Below the pieces are notes generated by a model, which had not been told where the DNA came from, made no database searches, and was given only the letters and a program-made list of their open reading frames with translations. From NCBI RefSeq assembly GCF_009859475.1, contig NZ_CP044549.1, positions 1,302,001 to 1,366,000 on the forward strand: 64,000 nucleotides of DNA. The letters are read 5' to 3'. Positions 42,705 to 52,561 of this stretch are shown one piece after another. Origin of the DNA: Hydrogenophaga sp. BPS33 (GTDB lineage Bacteria; Pseudomonadota; Gammaproteobacteria; Burkholderiales; Burkholderiaceae_C). Position 1 is the first letter of the stretch. Every line of letters begins with the position of its first letter. A program made the translations under genes and the position numbers.

Positions 42705-43651
42705 GACTTGCGCTCCCCGGAAAAGTTCTTGTAGACCTGCTCGCCGGCCACGATGGGCTCGTAGCGTGGTGGCTCGTCCGTCGGCGCGAAGTCGCGCGGG
42801 TCGATCACTTGGTGGTAGTTCGGGTGGATGAACAGCGGAATCGAATAACGCTCGCGGCCCGAGCGGTTGATCACGCGGTGCATGGCGGACTTCAGCCGGC
42901 CGTTGCTCCAGCGCGTGAGCAGCTTGGCGACGTTGAGCACGATGGCGTTTTCGTCGGGCACCACGGGCAGCCAGTCCTGATCGGGTCCGAGCACTTCGAG
43001 GCCACCGTTCATGTCCTGGATCAGCAGCGTGATCAGGCCCTGGTCTTCGTGTGCGCGCACGCCCACGTCGGCGATGTGCTGCACCACTTCCTGGGGCGGG
43101 TAGTGCACCACACGCATGTTGGAGTAGGTGTTGCGCGAGACGTTGGCGAAGAAGTCGGCCGGCGCACCGAGATGCAGCGCGAGCGCCCGCAGCACCGATT
43201 CGCCGACCTGGAACATGGCGTGGTAACAGGTCTCCAGCCGCTCGCGGAACTGCGGCACATCGGGCCACGGTGTCGCGGCATAGAACGGCAGCGTGAGCAG
43301 CGCCGGGTCCACCGGCGGAATCGGGTGGCCCATGCTGAAGGCCTCTTGCCCGCTGGGCTTCTGGCCTGGCTTGGCGTTGTCGAACATCGGCTGGAAGCCG
43401 CGGTTGGTCTTGCGTTCCTGGTACGGCGCCTTGGCTTCTTCGCGCTGGCCGAAAAAAGCTTCGGCGGCGGCGAACGTGTCGGCGATGACCGCGCGCGGCA
43501 CGCCGTGGCCCACCAGCTTCATGAAGCCGTAGTTCTCGGCGGCGCGGCCCATCTCGTGGGCGATGGCCTGGCGCGCGGCGTCGTCATGGCCGAAGAGCGG
43601 CGCGATGTCGATGGTCGGGATCGCGTGCGCGGCGGTGGGTGTGTTGCTCAT
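42683..43651 (-). CDS. Isopenicillin N synthase-like Fe(II)/2-oxoglutarate oxygenase
   Basis: 322 residues. The N-terminal DIOX_N part opens with IPTIDIAPLFGHDDA. The double-stranded beta-helix core shows the iron ligands H-x-D in RAHEDQGLITLL near 197-203 and the distal His in SAMHRVINRSG near 252, then the R-x-S co-substrate motif in ERYSIPLF. It probably oxidises a small molecule imported by the neighbouring ABC transporter, using O2 and usually 2-oxoglutarate. It lies between the binding protein and the GntR regulator in one operon. True penicillin synthesis is not implied. Confidence 0.9.
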   Translation of the reverse strand: MSNTPTAAHAIPTIDIAPLFGHDDAARQAIAHEMGRAAENYGFMKLVGHGVPRAVIADTFAAAEAFFGQREEAKAPYQERKTNRGFQPMFDNAKPGQKPSGQEAFSMGHPIPPVDPALLTLPFYAATPWPDVPQFRERLETCYHAMFQVGESVLRALALHLGAPADFFANVSRNTYSNMRVVHYPPQEVVQHIADVGVRAHEDQGLITLLIQDMNGGLEVLGPDQDWLPVVPDENAIVLNVAKLLTRWSNGRLKSAMHRVINRSGRERYSIPLFIHPNYHQVIDPRDFAPTDEPPRYEPIVAGEQVYKNFSGERKSWVELTS

Positions 43652-43669
43652 GCGGGGCGTCTCGCTCGC

Positions 43670-44704
43670 TCAGTTGGCCTTGATGCCGGGGTTGAAGGCG
43701 TTGGTCATCATCTCGGCGGCGGGCGCCACCGACTTGATCTGGTCGTACTCCTTGTAGAAGGCCATGGTCTCGTCCCACACCTTGGGGTCCATCCACAACA
43801 GGCCGCGCGCCTTGGTGTCGGCGCTCTGGTTCAGCGGGTTCTGCACCTTCATGCGCCACGCGAGTTTGTCGGCGCGCTCGATCTGCTGCGGGTACGCATC
43901 GACCAGCTTCACGGCTTCGGCCGGGTTGTCGATGGTGAACTTCAAACCTTTGGCCACGGCGCGCACCACCTTGCGCACCGTCTCGGGTCTTTCTTTGATC
44001 ATCTTGCCGCTCGTGAAGAGCGTGTCGCCGTACGAGGCCACGCCGTATTTCGAGAAGCGCACCACCTTCCAGGTCTTGCCCTTGAGGTGGGCGGGGGCGT
44101 CGGCCTTGGCCGCTTCCAGTTCGACCTGGTAGGTTTGGTTGTGCAGGTGGCCGGTGAAGTAGTCGACCTTGCCGACCAGCAGCGGCTCGGCATTGGCCAG
44201 CACGGTCTCGACCTTGATCTTCGACAGGTCGAGGTGGTTGCGCTTGGCCAGGGCCTTGATGAACATCTCGCCGTCGGCCTGGATGCCCACGCGCTTGCCT
44301 TCGAGGTCCTTGGGCGTGGGCTCAGGGTCGCCGGGATGGCCCAAGCCGATGTAGACGTAGGGCACTTCCTGGATCAGCGCGCCAATTGCCACCACGTCCA
44401 CTGGCGACGGTGCCAGCCGCGCCGACATGATGAACGACTGCGCCATCACGCCGAACTGCGCCTGGCCCACGCCGACCGTGGGAATCGGGTTCTTGCCCGG
44501 GCCACCGTCGATGAAGCTCACCTTGAGGCCTTCTTCCGCGAAGTAGCCCTTGGCGTCGGCCACCATGAGCGCGGCGTACTGGCCATTGCGCAACCACGAG
44601 AGCGCGATGCGGATGTCTTCCGTCGCGGTCTGCGCGGTGGTATTGCTCCAGGCGGTGACGCCGATGGCGAGGGTGAGAACGAGTCGGATGAAAGGCGCAC
44701 GCAT
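43670..44704 (-). CDS. ABC transporter substrate-binding protein, NMT1/SsuA type
   Basis: 344 residues. The signal peptide covers 1-24 (FIRLVLTLAIGVTAW to TTAQ). The mature protein begins IRIALSWLRNGQYAALMVADAKGYFAEEGL, followed by VSFIDGGPG, typical of the NMT1/THI5-like periplasmic proteins for sulfonates, nitrate, pyrimidines or aromatic acids. The ATG at 44704 is the one at the signal peptide. It follows the permease by 51 bp and completes the ABC system encoded at 44756-46335. Confidence 0.93.
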   Translation of the reverse strand: MRAPFIRLVLTLAIGVTAWSNTTAQTATEDIRIALSWLRNGQYAALMVADAKGYFAEEGLKVSFIDGGPGKNPIPTVGVGQAQFGVMAQSFIMSARLAPSPVDVVAIGALIQEVPYVYIGLGHPGDPEPTPKDLEGKRVGIQADGEMFIKALAKRNHLDLSKIKVETVLANAEPLLVGKVDYFTGHLHNQTYQVELEAAKADAPAHLKGKTWKVVRFSKYGVASYGDTLFTSGKMIKERPETVRKVVRAVAKGLKFTIDNPAEAVKLVDAYPQQIERADKLAWRMKVQNPLNQSADTKARGLLWMDPKVWDETMAFYKEYDQIKSVAPAAEMMTNAFNPGIKAN

Positions 44705-44755
44705 GGTGTGGTTCCTTGAAGATGAGAAAAGGGAAATGGCGTTCGATGACATGCC

Positions 44756-45583
44756 TCACGGACCGCCGTTGCGCGCGCGCTCGCTCCAGTTGATGCGCGC
44801 GCCGATCACCTGCACCAGCATGTAGATCGCGTACGACAACACGGCGGCCAGCAGCGCCACCGCGTACACCTGATCGCCGCGGTACTGGGCCATGGCGCGG
44901 TTGATCACGTAGCCCAGGCCTTCGGAAGAAATCATCCATTCCGCCGCCACCGCCACGATGATGCTGGCGCTGCCGGTGATTTCCTGCGCGGCCAGGATGT
45001 AGGGCACCGAGTACGGCAGGCGCACCTGGAGGAAGATCTTCCACGGACTCACGTCGAGGATGCGCATGCGGTCCAGCACCACGGTGTCGACCGCCCTGAG
45101 GCCGCGCAGGGTGTTGACCAGCACGGGAAAGAAGCCGGCGATGGTGACGATGGTCACCTTGGTCCACAGGCCATCGCCCACCGCCAGCACCAGCACCGAG
45201 GCCAAGGCCACGTAAGGCACGTTGCGGATGGTGATGGCCGCGGGCATCAGCAGACGGTTGAAGATCGGCAGCGAGGTGAACAACACCGCCAGGCCAATGC
45301 CAACGACGTTGGCGCACACGAAGCCGATGGCCGCCGCGCGCAGCGTGACCACGAGATGTTGTGTGACGAAGTCGGTCTCGTCGGTCAGCACCGCGAGCAC
45401 CTGTGTGGGGCGCGGGATCACGAATTCGGGCAGGCCCGAGAAGGCGATGGCGAGGTACCACAGACCGAGGATGGAGACAACGGGAAAGGCGATGCGCGAA
45501 GAGATCTTCAAGGCCCGCAGCAACAGGGCGCGCGCCGCGTGGGGCGCGGCAACGGCGGGTGGGGTCACGGTGGTGGTGTTCAT
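44756..45583 (-). CDS. ABC transporter permease, SsuC/TauC type
   Basis: 275 residues with six predicted membrane helices. The EAA loop reads RMRILDVSPWKIFLQVRLPYSVPYIL near 170-195, which docks the ATPase. PEFVIPRPTQVLAVL in the first periplasmic part is typical of NitT/TauT permeases. The start at 45583 overlaps the stop of the ATPase gene by four bases, so the two are coupled. A homodimer is expected as only one permease is encoded in this operon. Confidence 0.93.
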   Translation of the reverse strand: MNTTTVTPPAVAAPHAARALLLRALKISSRIAFPVVSILGLWYLAIAFSGLPEFVIPRPTQVLAVLTDETDFVTQHLVVTLRAAAIGFVCANVVGIGLAVLFTSLPIFNRLLMPAAITIRNVPYVALASVLVLAVGDGLWTKVTIVTIAGFFPVLVNTLRGLRAVDTVVLDRMRILDVSPWKIFLQVRLPYSVPYILAAQEITGSASIIVAVAAEWMISSEGLGYVINRAMAQYRGDQVYAVALLAAVLSYAIYMLVQVIGARINWSERARNGGP

Positions 45584-46335
45584 GCAGCAGCTCTCCAGGG
45601 TCCAAACAGCAGGCCGCGGATGCGGTCGGTGATCTCGATGAACTGCGGATCGGTGCGAAACGCCGCCGTGCGCGGGCGCGGCGAAGGCACGGCAATGTCG
45701 GCCAGGATGCGGCCCGGCGCGGGCGAGAACACGATCACGCGATCGGCCAGCAGCACGGCTTCGTCGACGTGGTGCGTCACGAACAGCACGGTCTTGGGGC
45801 GTGTGGCCAGTTCGCTGCCCAGCCACAGGCCGAGCTCTTCGCGCTTCATCTCGTCGAGTGCGGAGAAGGGCTCGTCCATCAGCAGCACTTCGGGGTCGTG
45901 CGCGATGGCCGAGGCGAAGTTCACGCGCTGCAGCATGCCGCCCGAGAGATGGTGCGGCAGCTTCTCTTCGTGGCCCGCGAGCCCGAAGTCGCGCAGCAGC
46001 CCGCGCGCGGGCAGGCCGGCGCGGCCCGTCACCTGCTGCGTGAATTCAACGTCGTCCACCGCGCGCTTCCAGGGCAGCACCGCGGGGCGTTGCGACACCA
46101 GGCCGAGCTGGCGTGCGCGGCGCACGGTGGCCGGTGGCTGGCCGCCGATGCGCACGGTGCCGCCCGTGGGCTGCTCCAGGTCGGCGACCATGCGCAACAG
46201 CGTGGTCTTGCCGCAGCCCGAAGGCCCGACCAGGGCGATGAACTGCCCGGCGGCGATGTCAAGGTCCACCGCCTCGAGCGCGACGGTGGCGCCGAAGCGG
46301 CGCGACAGGTTTCTGAGTTGGATGTCGATGGACAT
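45580..46335 (-). CDS. ABC transporter ATP-binding protein, SsuB/TauB type
   Basis: 251 residues. Walker A GPSGCGKTTLL is near 38-48, the Q-loop in LVSQRPAVLPWKRAV near 82, signature LSGGMLQRVNFASAI near 134, Walker B VLLMDEPFSALDE near 156 and the switch His in VTHHVDEAV near 190. It energises import through the adjacent permease. The Met at 46335 follows the TTGGACGTCC sites; the longer form from 46404 would cross the putative operator. First gene of the operon. Confidence 0.93.
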   Translation of the reverse strand: MSIDIQLRNLSRRFGATVALEAVDLDIAAGQFIALVGPSGCGKTTLLRMVADLEQPTGGTVRIGGQPPATVRRARQLGLVSQRPAVLPWKRAVDDVEFTQQVTGRAGLPARGLLRDFGLAGHEEKLPHHLSGGMLQRVNFASAIAHDPEVLLMDEPFSALDEMKREELGLWLGSELATRPKTVLFVTHHVDEAVLLADRVIVFSPAPGRILADIAVPSPRPRTAAFRTDPQFIEITDRIRGLLFGPWRAAA

Positions 46336-46341
46336 GATGTC

Positions 46342-46380
46342 TGGACGTCCCCAAGAATGGGCGGGTTGTTGGACGTCCAA
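46342..46380. promoter_or_regulatory. Putative GntR operator pair (TGGACGTCC)
   Basis: TTGGACGTCCAA at 46369-46380 is a perfect 12-bp palindrome, and its core TGGACGTCC recurs at 46342-46350, 28 bp away. Both lie just upstream of the first gene of the ABC-oxygenase-GntR operon, and the HutC-type GntR protein of that operon is the natural candidate to bind them. Confidence 0.55.
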
Positions 46381-46461
46381 TGTCCATAGCGAGATCCGTG
46401 CCACCGAGCCGAGGTGGCACCGCCTTGCCCGTGTTCGCGCGGCGCAGGTGCCGCGCGCCTG

Positions 46462-47256
46462 CTACAGCACGGAGTGCTGCGTGCCCATCGCGCCACGGGC
46501 TGTGCGCTTGCGCGCAGGCGCCGTCTCCTGGGGGGCCAGCACATTCCACAGCAGATACACCAGGACCACGCCCACCACGGAGAAGACCATGGGCGGCAGG
46601 TAGATGCCGCCGATGGCCCACAGGGGTTCGGAGGTGCTGGCCACGCAGATGAACTCCGCGGCTTGCATGCCGGTGTAGTGCATGGCGCAGACGGCCAGGC
46701 CCATGACCAGCGACGCCACCACCCGATGCCAGAACCGGCGTACGTGAAACGCCAGCCACAGCGCCGCGGCCGAGGCGGTGACCGCGATCGCAAAGGAGAG
46801 CAGCACGACCCCGGTGTCGAGCGACATGTCGGCGCGCAGGTTCATGGCGTACATCCCCATGTAGTGCATCACGCACACCCCCACGCCGGCCAGGATGCTG
46901 GCGGCAAGCCATCCCGGTTTGTTGAACTGGCCACCCCGGCCGGCCAGGAGCAGGGCAATGCCCGCAATGACCATCGCGGCCAGCAGCGAGAGCAGGGTCA
47001 GGAGCCCGTCGTATTGCACCGGCAGGGGAAGCCGGTAGCCCATCATGCCGATGAAGTGCATGGACCAGACGCCCACGCCGCCCAGCGCCACAGCCGCGCC
47101 GATCGCCATCGACGTGTTGATCGAACCGTCGCGGCGGTACAGATGCTGGGTGTGGGCCAGGGCCGCGAACGAGCCGAGTACGGAGATCACATACGACATC
47201 GCCACCAGCACCATGTCGTAACGCGGCGAAAGAACATCGCCCACCTGGAAGTTCAT
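46462..47256 (-). CDS. MHYT-domain membrane sensor protein
   Basis: 264 residues, seven predicted membrane helices. Three MHYT-type motifs occur: SMHFIGM near 63, VMHYMGM near 135 and AMHYTGM near 200. These His/Met pairs are thought to bind a metal such as copper and to sense O2, CO or NO. No cytoplasmic GGDEF, EAL or kinase domain is attached, so it is a stand-alone membrane module. Monocistronic; its regulatory partner is unknown. Confidence 0.9.
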   Translation of the reverse strand: MNFQVGDVLSPRYDMVLVAMSYVISVLGSFAALAHTQHLYRRDGSINTSMAIGAAVALGGVGVWSMHFIGMMGYRLPLPVQYDGLLTLLSLLAAMVIAGIALLLAGRGGQFNKPGWLAASILAGVGVCVMHYMGMYAMNLRADMSLDTGVVLLSFAIAVTASAAALWLAFHVRRFWHRVVASLVMGLAVCAMHYTGMQAAEFICVASTSEPLWAIGGIYLPPMVFSVVGVVLVYLLWNVLAPQETAPARKRTARGAMGTQHSVL

Positions 47257-47486
47257 GACGGTTTCCTCTTGCCTCCTTGTTGGAATGCGCCTGCGCGGAT
47301 AGGAGACGTTGTACCGACGAAGACGGCCCACGCGGGCCGACGCTGTCGGGCGCCTGCGCGCATGGGCGGATCGATGGTGGTGGGCGAGGTGCCAGCGGTC
47401 AATGGCCTAAAGTCGCAATCGGGCGTGACCGAAGGACGGGGAGCCGATGGCCGTGGCGATCGGGACGATCAAAGGCGGCGGCTGTC

Positions 47487-48335
47487 TCAGCTTGGCGACA
47501 CCGCGCCCCGCACGGGGTTGCCGAGCACGCCGATGCCGGCGATCTCGACCTCGATGTGGTCGCCGGGCTTCATCCACACCGGTGGCGTGCGCGCCGCGCC
47601 CACGCCTTCGGGCGTGCCGGTGGAGATCACGTCTCCCGGCAGCAGCCGCGCGAAACGCGACACGTAGCTCACGAGTTGGGCGATGGGGTAAATCAGCTGC
47701 GAGGTGTTCGCGCGTTGCATCTCCTGGCCGTTGAGCCGCGTGACCAGGGTGAGGTTGTTCGGGTCGGGGACCTCATCGGTGCTCACCAGCCAGGGGCCGC
47801 ACGCGCCGCTGCCTTCGAAGTTCTTGCCCGCGGTCACCGAGTGCTTCTGGAAGTCCCGCACGCTGCCGTCGTTCAGGCAGGTGTAGGCGGCGATGTGGCG
47901 CCACGCCTCGTCGGGCGCGATATGGCGCCCCGTGCGGCCGATGACCAGCGCCAACTCGCCTTCGAAATCGAACTGCGTGGAGCCCTGCGGATACTCCAGC
48001 GCCTGATGGGCGCCCACCAGGCTGGCCTGGCGGCGGATGAAGAGCGACGGATGGGGTGGCAGCTCGCGGCCGGCCTCGTTCGCGTGGGCGCGGTAGTTGA
48101 TGCCCACGCAATAGACCATGGCGGTGGCCGTGAGCGGTGGCAGGAGTTCGACCGAGGACAGCAGGGGCAGTCCGCGGGGGCGCTGGTCCAGGGCATCGCC
48201 GGCGGCCTGGCCCGCGGCCAGCAACACTTCGGCGAAGTTCGCGGTGTCGGGCAAGCCCTGCAGCGGCACGATGCGTTCGTCCTGCACGACGCCCCAGGCG
48301 GCTCGGTTGGAGTGGTTGTAGCGAACAATTTTCAT
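47487..48335 (-). CDS. Fumarylacetoacetate hydrolase family protein
   Basis: 282 residues. The C-terminal FAH domain (from about 70) has VYCVGINYRAHANEAG and the metal-binding acidic set in FDFEGELALVIGRTGRHI with the following DGSVRDFQKHS, ending GDVISTGTPEGVG. Family members hydrolyse C-C bonds of fumarylpyruvate- or oxalo-type ring-cleavage products or decarboxylate them. Met at 48335; a Met at 48350 would lie in the palindromic site. It is divergent from the ThDP enzyme, and the shared gap carries paired TGCATGCA sites, linking it to the regulon of region 6. Confidence 0.92.
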   Translation of the reverse strand: MKIVRYNHSNRAAWGVVQDERIVPLQGLPDTANFAEVLLAAGQAAGDALDQRPRGLPLLSSVELLPPLTATAMVYCVGINYRAHANEAGRELPPHPSLFIRRQASLVGAHQALEYPQGSTQFDFEGELALVIGRTGRHIAPDEAWRHIAAYTCLNDGSVRDFQKHSVTAGKNFEGSGACGPWLVSTDEVPDPNNLTLVTRLNGQEMQRANTSQLIYPIAQLVSYVSRFARLLPGDVISTGTPEGVGAARTPPVWMKPGDHIEVEIAGIGVLGNPVRGAVSPS

Positions 48336-48345
48336 GGGCGCCCTG

Positions 48346-48417
48346 TGCATGCAAATGTTGGTTGAATATAGGCTAATTGGCTGGAATTTTCTCTAGATCC
48401 CACCTACATTGCATGCA
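48346..48417. promoter_or_regulatory. Paired TGCATGCA operators, FAH/ThDP divergent promoter
   Basis: TGCATGCA palindromes lie at 48346-48353 and 48410-48417, 64 bp apart, inside the 121-bp gap between the divergent FAH and ThDP genes. Both promoters would lie between or over the two sites. The same arrangement appears at 55186-55256 and 62842-62912. Confidence 0.7.
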
Positions 48418-48456
48418 CCGCTCGCCGCGCTTCGCGGGGGATCTTGAGGAGCCAGC

Positions 48457-50151
48457 ATGACCTACCGTGTTGCCGATGCCTTGACCGATACCCTGCTGCA
48501 CCACGGAGTGGACCGCGTCTTCAGCGTGCCCGGTGAGAGTTTTCTGCCGGTGTTGGATGCCCTGCTCGACCGCCCGCAGATCGACCTGGTGACTTGCCGG
48601 CACGAGGGGTCGGCGGCCTTGGCCGCAGTGGCCGACGCGCGGCTCACCGGGCGCCCTGGCGTGCTGTTCGTGAGCCGGGGTCCGGGCATGTCCAACGCCA
48701 GCATCGGTGTCCATGTGGCGCAGCAAGACGCCTTGCCCCTGGTGGTTTTCGTGGGCCAGGTCGATCGCCCGAACCTGGGGAGGGGCGCGTTCCAGGAAGT
48801 GGACTACGCGCGCATGTTCGGCGGGGTGGCCAAGTGGGTGGGCTCGCTGGCGCATGCCGACCACGCGGGAGAGGTGGTGGCCCGCGCACTGGCGCTCGCC
48901 CAGGCGGGCACGCCCGGGCCGGTGCTGGTCGTGCTGCCCGAGGACGTGCTGGCCGAGCCTTGCGCCACACCCGCGCGCAAATTGGGGGCGCCGGCGCACG
49001 CGGCGCCCGTGGCCAAGGAACTGAGCGAGGTCGCGGCCTTCATCGCGGCCTCCCAACGCCCGGTGACGGTGGTGGGTGGCGAGTGCCGCAACACCGGATT
49101 TCGAGATGCCTTGCTCACTTTCAGCGAGGCCTGGCAGATGCCGGTGGCCGTGACCAACAAGAACCAGGACCTGTTTGCCAACGACCATCCGCACTGGCTG
49201 GGGCACCTGGGCTTCTTCGTCAGTCCGTCGGTGGCGGCGCTGTTGCAGCACGCGGATCTCGTGCTGGCCGTGGGCACGCGCCTGGGCGACGTGACTTCGC
49301 AGGGCTACACCTTTCCTGCGCAGCAGCCCACGCCGCAGGCACTGATCCATGTGTATCCGGACGCGAATGCCATCGGCCGGCACTTCTTGACCTTGCAGGC
49401 CGTGGTGTCCACCGGCCACGCGTTCCTGCGTGCCATGAACGCCTTGCCCCGTCCGCCCCTGCCCGCCAGATCGGACTGGTTGGCCGAGGTGGCACAGGCA
49501 CGCGAGGGCGCGCACGGCTGGGACGCGGCGCGAACGCCCGAGGCCGATGTGTTCGGCCACGTGGTGCAAGCGCTGTCGCAGCACCTGGCCCACGACGCCA
49601 TCGTCGCCCTCGATGCGGGCAACTTCTCTACCTGGGTGCACCGGGTGCTGCGTTTTCGCCGAACACAGCGCCTGCTGTCCGCGGCGTGTGGCGCCATGGG
49701 AATGGGCGTGCCGGCGGCGCTGGCGGCGTCCTTGCGTTACCCGCACCGGCAGGTGCTGGCGTTCTGTGGCGACGGTGGTTTTCTGATGACGGGCAACGAG
49801 CTGGCCACTGCGGTCGGGCGCCAATTGCCGTTGAAGATCGTCGTGGCCAACAACGGCGCCTACGGCACCATCCGCAGCTACCAGGAACGGCAGTTTCCCC
49901 ACCGCGTGAGTGGCACGGCGCTGCACAACCCCGACTTCGCCGTGCTCGCGCGGGCCTACGGTGCGGGCGGCTTTCGCATCGGCTCGTCGAGCGAAGCCTG
50001 CGAGGAGGTCGCGCGCTTCCTGGCCCATCCCGGGCCGGCCGTGCTCGACGTGGCTTGCGACATCGAGCAGATCATGGCGGCCACCACGTTGTCGGCCTTG
50101 CGGCCCAGGACAGCCGCGGTCCATGTGGAGATGGAGCCGGCATCGGCCTGA
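48457..50151 (+). CDS. Thiamine diphosphate-dependent enzyme, acetolactate synthase-like
   Basis: 564 residues with the three ThDP-enzyme domains. The N-terminal PYR domain has VFSVPGESFLPVLDAL and the cofactor-activating Glu in CRHEGSAALAAVADA near 50. A central domain follows, and the PP domain carries the ThDP-binding CGDGGFLMTGNELATAV...VVANNGAYGTI (about 435-470). It could decarboxylate a 2-oxo acid or carry out carboligation or lyase chemistry. GAGGAG precedes the ATG. Together with FAH and the FAD hydroxylase it fits an aromatic breakdown route in which an oxo acid is formed. It is not clearly IlvB, since no small subunit gene is adjacent. Confidence 0.9.
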   Translation: MTYRVADALTDTLLHHGVDRVFSVPGESFLPVLDALLDRPQIDLVTCRHEGSAALAAVADARLTGRPGVLFVSRGPGMSNASIGVHVAQQDALPLVVFVGQVDRPNLGRGAFQEVDYARMFGGVAKWVGSLAHADHAGEVVARALALAQAGTPGPVLVVLPEDVLAEPCATPARKLGAPAHAAPVAKELSEVAAFIAASQRPVTVVGGECRNTGFRDALLTFSEAWQMPVAVTNKNQDLFANDHPHWLGHLGFFVSPSVAALLQHADLVLAVGTRLGDVTSQGYTFPAQQPTPQALIHVYPDANAIGRHFLTLQAVVSTGHAFLRAMNALPRPPLPARSDWLAEVAQAREGAHGWDAARTPEADVFGHVVQALSQHLAHDAIVALDAGNFSTWVHRVLRFRRTQRLLSAACGAMGMGVPAALAASLRYPHRQVLAFCGDGGFLMTGNELATAVGRQLPLKIVVANNGAYGTIRSYQERQFPHRVSGTALHNPDFAVLARAYGAGGFRIGSSSEACEEVARFLAHPGPAVLDVACDIEQIMAATTLSALRPRTAAVHVEMEPASA

Positions 50152-51740
50152 TGGTGGTCTTGCCGAGTGTGTCGGCAACGCCTCTCAAGTCAACGGGCTT
50201 TGAACGGCTATTGGGCGTACGTGTGGGATGACGTGACGTTCTGACGAGGAGGCGGCGCGGGGGGCGACCTGGGAAATGCCCCCTCGATCAACGCAAGGTC
50301 CACCCGCTTGATCAAGTGTTGATAGTCCCCCACGCGATGCCCTGCCTTCATGAGCGTTTCGGCACTTTCAAAATCGAGCGGGGAAACTTGGAGAAAGGCC
50401 TCGGCACGTTGCACAAGATCGGGCACGATGGGTTTGAGCAATATGCAGAGCAGCCTGAAGCACTCCAGCGAGGCCGAGCAAATGGCGTGCAGGGCCTCAT
50501 GCTCGTCAGGCTTCTTCGCAAGCTCCCAGGGCTTTCTGCTGTCAAAGAAGGCGTTCGTGGCGTCGGCCATCAACATCGTTTCTCGAATGCACTTGCCAAA
50601 CTCGCGGGCTTCGTACAGCGCTGCCGCTTGCGCCACGAAATCCTGCAACGACCTGACGAGCCGGGCACCGTCTTCATCCATGGACCCAAGGACGCCTTCG
50701 AATTTTTTGGCCAGGAAGCCCGAGGAGCGGCTGGCGATATTCACAAACTTCCCGACCAGGTCGGCATTGACGCGCGCCACGAAATCGCTGGCGTTGAAGT
50801 CCGCGTCTTCGACGCCGCTGTTGAGTTTGGTGGCTATGTAGTAGCGCATCCACTCCACATCCAGTCCAAGATCGAGATACCGTGTGAGGTCCAACCCATT
50901 TCCCCGGCTCTTGCTCATCTTCTCCTTGTTCACCGTCAAGTGGCCGTGCACGAATATCTTGGAAGGAGCCTTCATGCCACTGAAGTGGAGCAAGGCGGGC
51001 CAGAACAGGGCGTGGAAGTAGACGATGTCTTTGCCGATGAAGTGAACCTGCTCCATGGCAGGATCGGCAAGAAACTCTTCGTAGGTTTGAGAGGTTCGGG
51101 ACGGCACATGCCAGTGGTTCAGCGCCTGCCCCTTGTCGAAGTGATTTTTCAAGCTTGCCAGGTAGCCAATGGGCGCATCGAGCCAGACATAGAAGAACTT
51201 TCCCGCCTCGCCCGGAATGGGGATGCCGAAGTAGGGTGCATCGCGCGAGATGTCCCAATCGAGAAGCCCTGCGCCAAACCATTCGGACACCTTCTTCAGC
51301 ATCTCGGGCTGAAGGCTTCCATGCGCTGTCCATTCTTGAAGAAACGGCAGCACCGAGTCTTCCGAGAGCCTGAAGAACAGGTGGTTTGAGCTTCTGAGCT
51401 CGGGTCGTGCGCCGCTCAGGACGGAACAGGGGTTGCCCAATTCGGTGGGCGCATAAATGGCACCACAGGCATCGCACGAGTCGCCGTACTGATCGCTAGC
51501 CCGACACTTGGGGCAGACGCCTTTGATATACCGATCCGGCAGAAACATCTGTTTGACGGGGTCGTAGAACTGTTCGACCTGCTTGCTGGCGATAAACCCC
51601 TTCGCCTTGAGCTTCAAGTAGATGTCTTGAGCCAACTGCTGGTTCTCGGGGCTGTGCGTCGAATGCCAGTTGTCAAAACGAACGTGGAAGCTGGAGAGAA
51701 GGGGTAATCCCCCCGAATTCCACGGCTCCGAGAAGTAGAG

Positions 51741-52541
51741 CTATGCGGCCATGGCCAGCCGCTGTTTCGGGGTGATGCCGCCCAAGGCCATGTTTGGGCG
51801 CTCATGGTTGTAGCGCCACATCCACTGCGTGGCGTACTCGCGAACCTCGTCGAGGTCGCTCCAATGGTACTGGGACAGCCACTCGTAGCGCACCGTTCTG
51901 TTGAAGCGCTCGACGTAGGCATTCTGTTGGGGCTTGCCCGGCTGGATGTGCTCGATATGAATGCCTCTGGCACTGGCCCAGTTCAGCAACGTGGCACTGA
52001 TGTACTCCGGCCCGTTGTCACAGCGAATCACGTTGGGCCTGCCGCGCCAAGCCATGATCTGCGCCAGGGTGCGGATCACACGCTGCGAGGGCAGCGAGAA
52101 GTCCACCTCCATGCCCAGGGCCTCGCGATTGAAGTCGTCGATCACGTTGAGCAGCCGGATGCTGCGACCGTCCTCCAGTTGGTCGTGCATGAAGTCCATC
52201 GACCAGACCTCGTTGCTGTGCTTGGGCACCGTCAGAGGCTCGGGCTTCTCGCGCACCAGGCGCTTGCGCGGCTTGATGCGAAGGTTGAGCTCCAGCTCCC
52301 GGTAAACCCGATACACGCGCTTGTGGTTCCAGGGCAAGCCGCGCACGTTGCGCAGGTGCAGGAAGCACAGGCCAAAGCCCCAGTTGCGGTTGTTGTCGGT
52401 CAAGCGCAGCAGCCATTGGGCGATCTCGTCGTCCTCAAGGCCGCGACGGGCCTCGTAGCGGTAGCAGGCCTGGCTGATCTGGAATGCCTGACAAGCAGCC
52501 CTGATCGACAGCCCGCGCTGGCGCACAGCTTGTTGTGCCAT
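51741..52541 (-). CDS. IS407-type transposase OrfB (DDE domain)
   Basis: 266 residues from the Met at 52541; the in-frame reading extends upstream to join OrfA by -1 frameshift at 52568-52574. The DDE core is intact: [21 protein letters not shown] and the Glu in [16 protein letters not shown]. The HTH_21 segment ([11 protein letters not shown]) precedes it. No stop or frame damage, so the element may be active. Confidence 0.93.
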   Translation of the reverse strand: MAQQAVRQRGLSIRAACQAFQISQACYRYEARRGLEDDEIAQWLLRLTDNNRNWGFGLCFLHLRNVRGLPWNHKRVYRVYRELELNLRIKPRKRLVREKPEPLTVPKHSNEVWSMDFMHDQLEDGRSIRLLNVIDDFNREALGMEVDFSLPSQRVIRTLAQIMAWRGRPNVIRCDNGPEYISATLLNWASARGIHIEHIQPGKPQQNAYVERFNRTVRYEWLSQYHWSDLDEVREYATQWMWRYNHERPNMALGGITPKQRLAMAA

Positions 52542-52561
52542 CTCGCGTCGGCGAGATGGCT

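Noticed and set aside
42683..43651. Isopenicillin N synthase for beta-lactam production
   Set aside because: The iron-binding and RxS motifs are shared by the whole IPNS-like family, and no ACV synthetase or other beta-lactam genes are nearby; the context is nutrient uptake.
50208..51635. Treating the large C-terminal MetRS ORF as a functional gene
   Set aside because: It lacks the HIGH-motif part of the Rossmann fold, which lies beyond the IS element at 52895-53148; a product starting here could not activate methionine.
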